Positions 1-6,319 of a stretch of 6,463 nt of DNA are shown here, in pieces. The notes beneath the pieces are model-generated. The model made no database searches and had not been told where the DNA came from. It saw nothing but the letters and a program-made list of their open reading frames with translations. Where the stretch lies: positions 1,411-7,873 of the forward strand of contig LUSA01000071.1 in the NCBI GenBank assembly GCA_001629235.1. Direction: 5' to 3'. Every line of letters starts with the position of its first letter. Position 1 is the first letter of the stretch. The position numbers and the translations under genes are program-made. Source of the DNA: Marine group II euryarchaeote REDSEA-S43_B8. Lineage in GTDB: Archaea > Thermoplasmatota > Poseidoniia > Poseidoniales > Thalassarchaeaceae.

Positions 1-2028
1 GCCGATCTTGACAGTGGCTCCTGCCCACTCAACGGCTGCGAGGCCGCCAGCGGCGTCCCACATCCTGTCGCAGTTGAAGTACTCGCCATAGGTAGGCACG
101 TGGTGGAAGGTGCAGACATCGTATCCCGAGCCGCCGACATCGCCGTTGGCTAGGAAGGTGTGAGTTCCGCTGTCACCAGCGTAACCGTTGCCGACCATCT
201 CGATGTGCGTAGCCATGTTTGCTCCGTCCTCCATCATTGCAGCGTGTCCGATCATCATGACCGTGTCGTAAGCCTCTGACTGGTAGATTCCAGTCGAGCA
301 GACTGCGTCATCTGCGCAAGCTGCTGCGAAGACGCCTGCGCCTGCGGCTGCTGCCCTGGGCTTGGTGACCTGTAGCAGGTTGGCTGCTGCTGGTGCCGAG
401 TAGTCGTTCAGAGCAGCTTCGCCTGCCATTCCGTCAGCGCTGAAGGTCGGGATTGCTGCCCCGAGCCCTGCCATGGTCTCTACGATCATGGCACCGTCGG
501 CTGAGTAAGAGGCCAGGAACGCGGAGTCGCATCCTGCATCAATTACAGCCTGGACTGCTGCCTGGAAATCTGTGGCGGTCTCCTCGTAGCCTGCCTGCAA
601 GCAGACGTTCTCTGCTCCTAGGTTGGCCACAACTGCGTCTGCTAGTCCTGCGCCGTAGCTGTTCGTCATGTGGACTACCGCGGTGTTGTTGACGCCCGAT
701 GCTGCAATCATGTCCGCAGCTGCCTGCCCTTGTAGGGCATCGCTTGGAACAATCCTGTAGAAGTGCGGGTGGTCGGTATCACTCGATAGCGCTGGCGAGG
801 TGCTCGCGTAGGATATCATTGGGATACCAGCTGCCGAAAGCACTGCGTTTGCACCCATTGAAGCACCGGAGCAAGCTGCTCCGGCAACTGCCACTACGCC
901 CGAGTCCACCAGGGACTGAGCAGCCGTTTGGCCCATGGTACCGTCGCATCCTGAGTCTGCCTCGACTACCTCGAAGACGTAGTCGTCTCCCATAGCGTTC
1001 AGGTCAGCCTGAGCCTGTGTCCATGCATAGGTGAAGGGCGCGGCGAACTGAGCTATTGGTCCTGTAGCGTCGTTCAGGAAGCCGATCTTGATTGTGGTTG
1101 CCTCTGGCTCTACCACTGGAGCTACGAACACAGGGTTCGCGGTTCCCATGTAGTGAGCTGCAATCTCGTCGACTACCGCGTGTGCCACATCTGCATCGAA
1201 GCCGACGACGTTGTTGTCAGCGTCGTAGCTCTCGAATGGAGGGTAGAACGGGTCTGTGCAGATCTTCAGCTGCCCGGACTCCAGAACTCCAGTCAGAGTG
1301 GACCCCTCGCTGGGCGAGGCCGGGTAAGCCGTTGCCGTGTCAGCGGTGGTGTCGTCTGCCAGTGTGACTGCTCCGTCGAAGGAGGCACCGTAGATTGTGT
1401 CGTACTCGCCTGAGTCGACTACAGCGCCGATGGCCATGTTGAGGGCGTCTAGGAGTTCCCCAGAGTCCTCGCGGACTGCGAACCCGAAGTTCTCGTCTGA
1501 GAAGGTCACCATCAGGGTTCCTTCCAGGGACAGAACGGGTGCATCGCCCATTGCGTACATGACGTCTCCGTTGTTCAGAGCGGTGATGACCGATGGGAAG
1601 TCCTCGAAGGCACTGATTGTCGCCATACCGAGGTTCTCGTTGGCGTACAGGTCCGAGGTTGTCCCTGACTGGACACCGATGGTCGTACCTGCTGCGTTGA
1701 GGTCGGCCACCGCTGTGATGGACGCTGCACCGGATCCGCCGATCACACCCTGGCTACTGGTGTAGTAAGCCCTGGTGAAGTCGACTACCTGGTCGCGCTC
1801 ATCCGTCTTGGTCATCGCCGAGATGATTACGTCGCACATCTCGCCGGCATTCAGGTTGGGGATAATGGGGTCCCATCCGGACTCCACCCAGACTGCCTCA
1901 ACGTCGCTGGCCATCGAAATGGTCCAGTCTGACGTATCGTCGTCGTCGTCCCCCCCTGCGCATCCAGCGAGACTAGCCGCTAGCATGCTCAGAGTAAGCA
2001 TCATTGCTATCATTTTCTTGTTGTACAT
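1..2028 (-). CDS. Exported lipoprotein, multidomain ABC-type solute-binding protein (permuted SBP_bac_3-like + Peripla_BP_6-like), 3' partial
   Basis: An uninterrupted minus-strand frame of 676 codons starts at ATG 2028-2026 and leaves the window without a stop. Residues 1-23 form a lipoprotein signal: KK near the N-terminus, a hydrophobic stretch, then lipobox LAGC with Cys23, followed by GG and five Asp. Residues about 43-217 match the second part of family-3 amino-acid-binding proteins: GWDPIIPNLNAG, SAMTKTDER with the ligand-type Arg78, DFTRAYY, GDAP with Asp162, and the terminal helix before GEYDTIYGASF. After a Thr/Ala/Ser/Asp-rich linker (about 218-250), residues 253-290 match the missing first part of the same fold (LKICTDPFYPPFE, GFDADVAHAVVDEI). 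Residues 312-660 resemble LivJ-type receptors (TIKIGFLNDATGPIAQF), with eight cysteines that could form disulfides. The last residues, TVKIG, may begin another such domain. Probable role: an extracytoplasmic, membrane-anchored receptor for amino acids or similar solutes. The permease partners are not in view and the ligand is unknown. Confidence 0.85.
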   Translation of the reverse strand, partial: MYNKKMIAMMLTLSMLAASLAGCAGGDDDDDTSDWTISMASDVEAVWVESGWDPIIPNLNAGEMCDVIISAMTKTDERDQVVDFTRAYYTSSQGVIGGSGAASITAVADLNAAGTTIGVQSGTTSDLYANENLGMATISAFEDFPSVITALNNGDVMYAMGDAPVLSLEGTLMVTFSDENFGFAVREDSGELLDALNMAIGAVVDSGEYDTIYGASFDGAVTLADDTTADTATAYPASPSEGSTLTGVLESGQLKICTDPFYPPFESYDADNNVVGFDADVAHAVVDEIAAHYMGTANPVFVAPVVEPEATTIKIGFLNDATGPIAQFAAPFTYAWTQAQADLNAMGDDYVFEVVEADSGCDGTMGQTAAQSLVDSGVVAVAGAACSGASMGANAVLSAAGIPMISYASTSPALSSDTDHPHFYRIVPSDALQGQAAADMIAASGVNNTAVVHMTNSYGAGLADAVVANLGAENVCLQAGYEETATDFQAAVQAVIDAGCDSAFLASYSADGAMIVETMAGLGAAIPTFSADGMAGEAALNDYSAPAAANLLQVTKPRAAAAGAGVFAAACADDAVCSTGIYQSEAYDTVMMIGHAAMMEDGANMATHIEMVGNGYAGDSGTHTFLANGDVGGSGYDVCTFHHVPTYGEYFNCDRMWDAAGGLAAVEWAGATVKIG
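1939..1956. repeat. Short GTC repeat abutting a seven-C run, inside the lipoprotein gene
   Basis: Four GTC units (1939-1950) run directly into a homopolymer of seven C (1950-1956). On the coding strand this is GGGGGGG followed by GAC repeats, and it encodes the Gly-Gly-Asp tract right after lipobox Cys23. The tract is a flexible acidic spacer in the protein. As DNA it is the kind of simple sequence prone to slippage, but the frame stays open here. Confidence 0.6.
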
Positions 2029-2040
2029 AGTGTTCACACT
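2029..2040. repeat. 12-base inverted repeat abutting the lipoprotein start codon
   Basis: AGTGT-TC-ACACT is a perfect five-base inverted repeat with a two-base centre. It ends at the base next to the ATG of the minus-strand lipoprotein gene. It could be an operator half-site pair or a small hairpin in the leader that covers the start. Arms this short can arise by chance, so a regulatory role is only suggested. Confidence 0.35.
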
Positions 2041-2068
2041 ATCCGTGCCCACGCGAAATACCTTTTAC

Positions 2069-2100
2069 ATATAGAGATTATTGATTATTATCTTTATAAG
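2069..2100 (-). promoter_or_regulatory. AT-rich promoter region for the lipoprotein gene, with TATA-box candidates
   Basis: Read on the minus strand, CTTATAAAG (2100-2092) is a good archaeal TATA box. It would place transcription start near 2069 and give a leader of about 40 bases. A second TATA-like element, CTATATG (about 2075-2069), would give a shorter leader of about 15 bases. The whole 2060-2100 stretch is markedly richer in A and T than the flanking genes. I cannot say which element is used. Confidence 0.45.
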
Positions 2101-2135
2101 CAATGCGAAAAAAAGCACCCTAGTGGCCTAAAAAC
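2091..2135 (+). promoter_or_regulatory. Possible promoter for purM-trm1
   Basis: On the plus strand TTTATAAG (about 2093-2100) is the complement of the lipoprotein TATA box, so one near-palindromic box could serve both directions. A second candidate, CCTAAAAAC (2127-2135), lies closer to purM. Leaders would be roughly 60-95 bases to the ATG at 2217. No convincing Shine-Dalgarno sequence precedes purM. The whole region 2029-2216 contains no other gene that I can support. Confidence 0.3.
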
Positions 2136-2216
2136 GAGGTTTTTTTCTCAGTAGATTTCATTCCATTGAGATTTTCCTTCCGAGACAATGAAGTTGCAGT
2201 CTCTGTGCGGCTTGTT

Positions 2217-3338
2217 ATGGGCGAGCCGATGGACTACGCGTCTAGCGGGGTGGATATAGATCTAGAAGCCAAGGCAGTGGCTAGTCTGATTGGTTCATTG
2301 GCCTCTTCCAGCAGAGCTCCAGGTGAGCTTGGCGCTCCGGTGCACCTCCCAGGGGGATTCGGGGGGATTATCGAATTCGGTGACTCTTGTCTTGCACTAG
2401 CGACCGATGGCGTTGGTTCCAAACTGCAAATCGCTAGCAAAGTAGGACAATTGGGTGGTGTGGGCTTTGACTGCGTTGCTATGAACGTGAACGATCTAAT
2501 CTGTGTTGGGGCTGAGCCCCTTGCGTTCGTAGATTACATCGCAGTCCCAGAGGCAGACCCAGAGGTTCACTCGTCTTTGGGCGAGTCTCTTTCTCAAGCA
2601 TGCAATATAGCAAGGGTCACATTGGCGGGAGGGGAGACAGCTACGCTTCCAGGGATCGTGAAGGAACTAGACCTGTCTGGAACCGCACTAGGGTGGTTCC
2701 CTAAGGGAGAGGGGATCACAGGAGAGAATCTTGAGGAAGGAGATGTACTGATTGGCCTTCCCAGCAGTGGGATTCACTCCAATGGATTCACCCTTGTCAG
2801 AGCAGTGATTGAGAGGTCTGGCTGCTCATTAGAAGACTCTTGTCCGTTCGATCCAAGCCATGATTACAGAGAAGTCAGAAGATTCTCCGAGAAGGACGGA
2901 GCCACCACTCTGGCTGAGGTGATTTTGAACCCTACAAGGATCTACGTTGATCCGGTAGTAGAGCTGGTGCTGGAGTCAAGGAGAGCGGGAGGGGTGGTTG
3001 GTCCAGATTGCATTAAGGCCATCGCGCACATCACGGGAGGTGGTTTGTCGAACTTGCTTCGTCTCCATAGTACTCTGGGTTGGGAAATACAGATGCCGCT
3101 AGACCCCCATCCAGAGTTTCAGTGGATATCTGAAATCGGATCCGTTAGCACACTGGAGATGCATAGGACCTTCAATATGGGGATGGGGATGGTGGTGGCT
3201 GTATCAGAAGAATATGCTGATTCGGCTGAGAGATGGCTTGGTGAACGACTTCCAGGAAGTAGAATTGTAGGACGAGTAGTTTCGAATGGTAGAAGAGTTA
3301 CACATTCTGACCCAGAAGTCGTATTCTCTCACTACTAA
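2217..3338 (+). CDS. purM: Phosphoribosylformylglycinamidine cyclo-ligase (AIR synthase)
   Basis: PurM closes the imidazole ring in de novo purine synthesis, converting formylglycinamidine ribonucleotide plus ATP to 5-aminoimidazole ribonucleotide in the cytosol. With the start at ATG 2217 the protein has 373 residues, slightly above the usual 340-350. Family landmarks appear in order: YASSGVDID at the N-terminus, TDGVGSK (63-69, nucleotide binding), AMNVNDL with GAEPL, GGETATLPG (from 138), SSGIHSNGFTLVR, LNPTRIYV, AHITGGGLSNLLR, and HRTFNMGMGM (about 316-325). The extra length comes mainly from an insert between GCSLED and NPTRIY (residues around 205-240). The start is uncertain: ATG 2229 gives MDYASSGVD, which aligns best with relatives. 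An upstream in-frame TTG at 2166 would add 17 residues with no family match. trm1 follows after 40 bases on the same strand, so the two are probably co-transcribed. Confidence 0.96.
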   Translation: MGEPMDYASSGVDIDLEAKAVASLIGSLASSSRAPGELGAPVHLPGGFGGIIEFGDSCLALATDGVGSKLQIASKVGQLGGVGFDCVAMNVNDLICVGAEPLAFVDYIAVPEADPEVHSSLGESLSQACNIARVTLAGGETATLPGIVKELDLSGTALGWFPKGEGITGENLEEGDVLIGLPSSGIHSNGFTLVRAVIERSGCSLEDSCPFDPSHDYREVRRFSEKDGATTLAEVILNPTRIYVDPVVELVLESRRAGGVVGPDCIKAIAHITGGGLSNLLRLHSTLGWEIQMPLDPHPEFQWISEIGSVSTLEMHRTFNMGMGMVVAVSEEYADSAERWLGERLPGSRIVGRVVSNGRRVTHSDPEVVFSHY

Positions 3339-3378
3339 TCGTTGGTAATTCCTTTTGTCGGGTTGCCCTGCGGGAGCC

Positions 3379-4695
3379 ATGTCATTCGGCAACGGGGCCT
3401 TCCCTCATCGCGAAGGAAGGACTCTGATGCTTCTGCCCCAACTTCCCGAGGATGCGCAGGGCCCTTCTGCAAAGTCTTCTGGAGAGGTTTTCTACAATCC
3501 GGCAATGGCTGGAAGTAGGACTCGATGCGTTCTACTCTTCAGTCATGCGATGGAAGAGGGCATGCTCGGTGATGGTACAGTTTACGCTCTCGATGGGCTT
3601 ACCGCCTCGGGTCTCAGAGCAAGGAGATGGCTGAATGAGTTACCCTGTGAGTTATCTTCTAGAATCTCAGCTACAATAGTTGATTTAGAGAAAGGAGCCC
3701 TCGACTGGGCTAGGTCCTCTCACAAGGAGTTCCCGCCATCTGATGGAGTTGGTGACTTGCAAACCTTCCAGGGAGACCTCAGAGCAGCAGTTCTCAGTAG
3801 TGGAAGACACTGGATTGACATCGACCCATATGGTTCACCCGCCCCATTCATTGATTCAGCCATGCAATCCATGGCCAGGAGTGGAGTGATGGAGGTCAGC
3901 GCGACGGATACGGCTGCTTTGACTGGATCATCCAAAACCGCTCTGATGAGGAGGTATGGTGCCAGAGTTAGGACTGATTGCCTGGCCCATGATTCTGGGA
4001 TGAGGGTGATGCTGTCGAATATCTCCAGAATAGCTGCCAGACACGATAGGGCGATTGAGCCACTACTTTCGGTTTGGGACTCTCATCACCTTAGGGTATC
4101 ATTCAGGGTCATTAAGAGTGTGTCTTCGGCCAATGTATTGGAAGAAAGAATTGGTTGGAGGGTTTTCTCCCCGTGTAAGGTGGAGGTTGCCGCTTCAATT
4201 GATTCTGGGTTACAAGTAGAAAGCGGAGGAGATGTTCTTCCAATGCACTGCATGCTTCCACTTAACTTTCCAGTGGATAGGAAAGACCCCCGAGTATCTG
4301 GTCCCCTATGGATAGGACCTACCGGCGATAGGGGGGCCATGTCTTCAATGTCTGAGGAACGAGCACTGGAGAGCTGTGGACCTATCTTCATCCCCGATGA
4401 TCCAGCAGGTTGGAACCAGAAGAGTTTCGAAGTTGAGAGGAGGAGGGTCGCCAAGAGCGTCAGACACCTAGCAGAGGAGTCGCAGGTGATTGATTCCTGC
4501 AACCTGGTTGTTGTGGACGACCTGGCCGCATGGCTTGGAACCGGTGCTCCCCCTAGTCCACGAAAGATTGTTGAGTCGCTTAGGCAGAACGGACATGTGG
4601 CCGCGATTTCCAGTTACGGAAAGCCTTCCTTCAGGACCGCTGCCCCTTGGGAGGTAGTGGTTGAGGCCGCTATGTCTATTCATCCGCCTATGTAG
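3379..4695 (+). CDS. trm1: tRNA (guanine(26)-N(2))-dimethyltransferase Trm1
   Basis: Trm1 transfers methyl groups from S-adenosylmethionine to N2 of guanine 26 in tRNA, a modification typical of archaea and eukaryotes. The frame encodes 438 residues from ATG 3379. Recognisable elements are HREGRT near the N-terminus, VFYNPAMAGSRT (37-48), DGLTASGLRARRW (from 72, SAM-binding motif I region), DIDPYGSPAPFID (147-159, the catalytic Asp-Pro-Tyr signature), SATDTAALTGS (174-184), RRYGAR (191-196), and SGPLWIGP in the C-terminal half. ATG 3379 was chosen because the conserved EGRT segment lies upstream of the next ATG (3427), while the TTG at 3355 adds nothing conserved. The cysteine-rich zinc site found before the GPLW motif in many relatives looks reduced here: only Cys266 and Cys291 remain. 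The 3' end overlaps the convergent moaA by 16 bases. Confidence 0.93.
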   Translation: MSFGNGAFPHREGRTLMLLPQLPEDAQGPSAKSSGEVFYNPAMAGSRTRCVLLFSHAMEEGMLGDGTVYALDGLTASGLRARRWLNELPCELSSRISATIVDLEKGALDWARSSHKEFPPSDGVGDLQTFQGDLRAAVLSSGRHWIDIDPYGSPAPFIDSAMQSMARSGVMEVSATDTAALTGSSKTALMRRYGARVRTDCLAHDSGMRVMLSNISRIAARHDRAIEPLLSVWDSHHLRVSFRVIKSVSSANVLEERIGWRVFSPCKVEVAASIDSGLQVESGGDVLPMHCMLPLNFPVDRKDPRVSGPLWIGPTGDRGAMSSMSEERALESCGPIFIPDDPAGWNQKSFEVERRRVAKSVRHLAEESQVIDSCNLVVVDDLAAWLGTGAPPSPRKIVESLRQNGHVAAISSYGKPSFRTAAPWEVVVEAAMSIHPPM

Positions 4696-5678
4696 GACAT
4701 CTCCACCCTAGGAAGGGAGATTGCACCCGAGGAGCGTTCCTCGCTGTATCTGTCTTTCCGAGCGGACCATACTTCTTCTATTGATTGAGTGAGTACATCC
4801 GTTTCCCTACCAGACTTGATCAAGGCGGACATGTCGTGCCCCATGGTTGTGAAAAGGCAGGTGAAAAACTTGCCATCGGAAGAAAGTCTAGCTCTAACGC
4901 AATCTCCGCAGAATGGTTGTGAAACGGAAGATATGAATCCGATCTCGCCCGAACCGTCTGAGTGAGCCCATCTAGAGGCCACATCGCTAGCAGATTTCCT
5001 TGCTAAAGGAGTAAGATCGAATTCACTGGAAAGGAAGTCGATAATCTCGGAAGTCGGCACGACTTGGCCCTTTGTCCATCCATTGGTGCTACCGACGTCC
5101 ATGAACTCGATGAATCGCACAATAACGCCAGTACCTCTGAATTTTCTGACTAGCTTGGGAATCTGATGCTCGTTTACCCCGCGTTGCACTACGCAGTTTA
5201 CCTTCACAGGTCCCAGTTCGTATCTGATTGCTGCGGAGATTCCGTCTAGGATATCTGTAACTGGGACTTTAGAGTCCGTTATTTTGGAATGTACATCTTG
5301 GTCAATTGCATCTAGGCTGATTGTGACTCTTGAGAGTCCTGATTCGGCTAGGTTTGCTGCATTATTTTCCAGAAGTGATCCGTTTGTCGTGAGTGCGACT
5401 TCCATTTCCATGGAAGATAGTTGTCTGACTAGATGGTGGATGTCCTGCCTCAGAAGCGGTTCACCGCCGGTAATTCTTACCTTTCTTAGCCCCAGTGGTT
5501 TGCATGCTTTGACGAAATTGTGTATCTCTTCGTATGTCAGGATCTCAGTCTTTGGGAGGAAGTCGTGACCCTTTCCGAATTCCTCCCTAGGCATGCAGTA
5601 CCTACATCTGAAGTTGCACCTATCTGTAACAGAGACCCTGAGATCTCTCAGAGGCCTGCCCAGTCTGTCTAGCGCCAC
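4680..5678 (-). CDS. moaA: GTP 3',8-cyclase (molybdenum cofactor biosynthesis protein A)
   Basis: MoaA is a radical-SAM enzyme that rearranges GTP to 3',8-cyclo-GTP, the first step of molybdopterin synthesis. The N-terminal cluster motif CNFRCRYC gives Cys21, Cys25 and Cys28, followed by TGGEPLLR (70-77). The C-terminal GTP-binding cluster has Cys257, Cys260 and Cys274 in the family spacing CxxCx13C. The protein ends in the conserved double glycine (SYIGG), needed in known MoaA proteins. With the GTG start at 5678 it has 332 residues, a normal length, and begins VALDRLGRPLRDLRVSVTD like its relatives. A TTG at 5759 would give 359 residues, but the 27 extra do not resemble the family and would collide with the nfuA start. 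The stop lies within trm1 (16-base convergent overlap). No other moa genes are visible. Confidence 0.95.
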   Translation of the reverse strand: MALDRLGRPLRDLRVSVTDRCNFRCRYCMPREEFGKGHDFLPKTEILTYEEIHNFVKACKPLGLRKVRITGGEPLLRQDIHHLVRQLSSMEMEVALTTNGSLLENNAANLAESGLSRVTISLDAIDQDVHSKITDSKVPVTDILDGISAAIRYELGPVKVNCVVQRGVNEHQIPKLVRKFRGTGVIVRFIEFMDVGSTNGWTKGQVVPTSEIIDFLSSEFDLTPLARKSASDVASRWAHSDGSGEIGFISSVSQPFCGDCVRARLSSDGKFFTCLFTTMGHDMSALIKSGRETDVLTQSIEEVWSARKDRYSEERSSGAISLPRVEMSYIGG

Positions 5679-5701
5679 GTCCAGTGGGTTGGGTGTCAGG
5701 T

Positions 5702-5710
5702 GAATAGTTT
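5702..5710 (-). promoter_or_regulatory. moaA: Weak TATA-like element upstream of moaA
   Basis: Read on the minus strand, AAACTATTC is centred about 28 bases before the GTG at 5678. That is the spacing expected for an archaeal leaderless transcript and gives mild support to this start. The match to a TATA box is imperfect, and the 80-base moaA-nfuA gap holds no clear Shine-Dalgarno sequence or second box for nfuA. Confidence 0.25.
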
Positions 5711-5758
5711 GTCTGAAAGAAGAACAGGTTGAAGAATGAGGGTTTCCTGCAGCAAACA

Positions 5759-6319
5759 ATGCTACAGATTACCGAGAAGGCCAGGGAGATGCTGGACAAG
5801 TTCGCCGAACAGGCGGATGACGACGATGTGGCTCTCAAGATCGTGATACTCGGAAGAGGTCCGAAGGGCTTCCAGTATGACTTGCAACTCATAGGAAGTG
5901 ATGATGCATTGGATGATGACATCGAAACTGAAGTTGACGGTCTCGTAGTCTTCGTCGGGTCTAGGAGCGCTCCCTATTTGGACGGAACAATTCTGGACTA
6001 CAAGGAGACGCTAATGGGCGGGGGATTCAGTTTCGAAAACCCAAATCCTCTCTGGATAGATGAAGTCTCCAAGTCCGTTGCAGAGGTAATAGAAAGTAAG
6101 GTGAATCCGCTTGTCGCGGCTCACGGTGGTCACGTTGATCTCGTAGGCGTGGATGATGGAAAGGCAATGATCTCCTTTGGGGGTGGTTGCCAGGGCTGCG
6201 GCATGGTGGATGTGACTCTGAAGGAGGGGATAGAGGTCATGATCACTGAGGGAGTTCCGGAAATCACGGCAGTTGTCGATCTGACAGATCACGATGCTGG
6301 TACCAATCCATTCTATTGA
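5759..6319 (+). CDS. nfuA: NfuA-type Fe-S cluster carrier protein
   Basis: NfuA proteins carry a [4Fe-4S] cluster at a dimer interface and deliver it to client enzymes in the cytosol. The 186-residue product from ATG 5759 shows the two-domain layout of bacterial NfuA. A degenerate A-type (HesB/IscA-like) domain without cysteines occupies about 1-100 and includes SAPYLDGTILDYKE and GGGFSFENPN. A NifU-type C-terminal domain follows, with NPLVAAHGGHVDL and GGGCQGCGMVDVTLKEGIE carrying the cluster ligands Cys144 and Cys147. The tail, DLTDHDAGTNPFY, also resembles the bacterial DLTEH...YY ending. Only these two cysteines occur in the protein. The upstream in-frame TTG at 5729 adds ten unconserved residues, so the ATG is preferred. 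The gene is divergent from moaA, an Fe-S enzyme, and its stop directly abuts the stop of the next gene. Confidence 0.93.
   Translation: MLQITEKAREMLDKFAEQADDDDVALKIVILGRGPKGFQYDLQLIGSDDALDDDIETEVDGLVVFVGSRSAPYLDGTILDYKETLMGGGFSFENPNPLWIDEVSKSVAEVIESKVNPLVAAHGGHVDLVGVDDGKAMISFGGGCQGCGMVDVTLKEGIEVMITEGVPEITAVVDLTDHDAGTNPFY

Noticed and set aside
453..2074. Several plus-strand open frames of 79-122 codons opposite the lipoprotein gene
   Set aside because: They are rich in Arg, Ser, Leu and Pro, match no family I know, and lie antisense to a 676-codon frame with clear signal-peptide and binding-protein motifs.
2130..2146. AAAAAC-GAG-GTTTTT stem followed by T residues as an intrinsic terminator
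   Set aside because: It lies between two divergent genes with no transcript to end, and its stem is almost all A-T, so a terminator call is unsupported.
2166..2216. N-terminal extension of PurM from a TTG codon
   Set aside because: The 17 added residues do not resemble PurM N-termini, and an ATG follows just ahead of the conserved YASSGVDID motif.
4086..4502. A 138-codon minus-strand frame inside trm1
   Set aside because: It has no recognisable motif and is fully covered by the Trm1 coding sequence, so it is a shadow frame.
5620..5922. A 100-codon minus-strand frame across the moaA-nfuA junction
   Set aside because: It is Ser-rich and low-complexity, and it overlaps the conserved 5' ends of two convincing genes.
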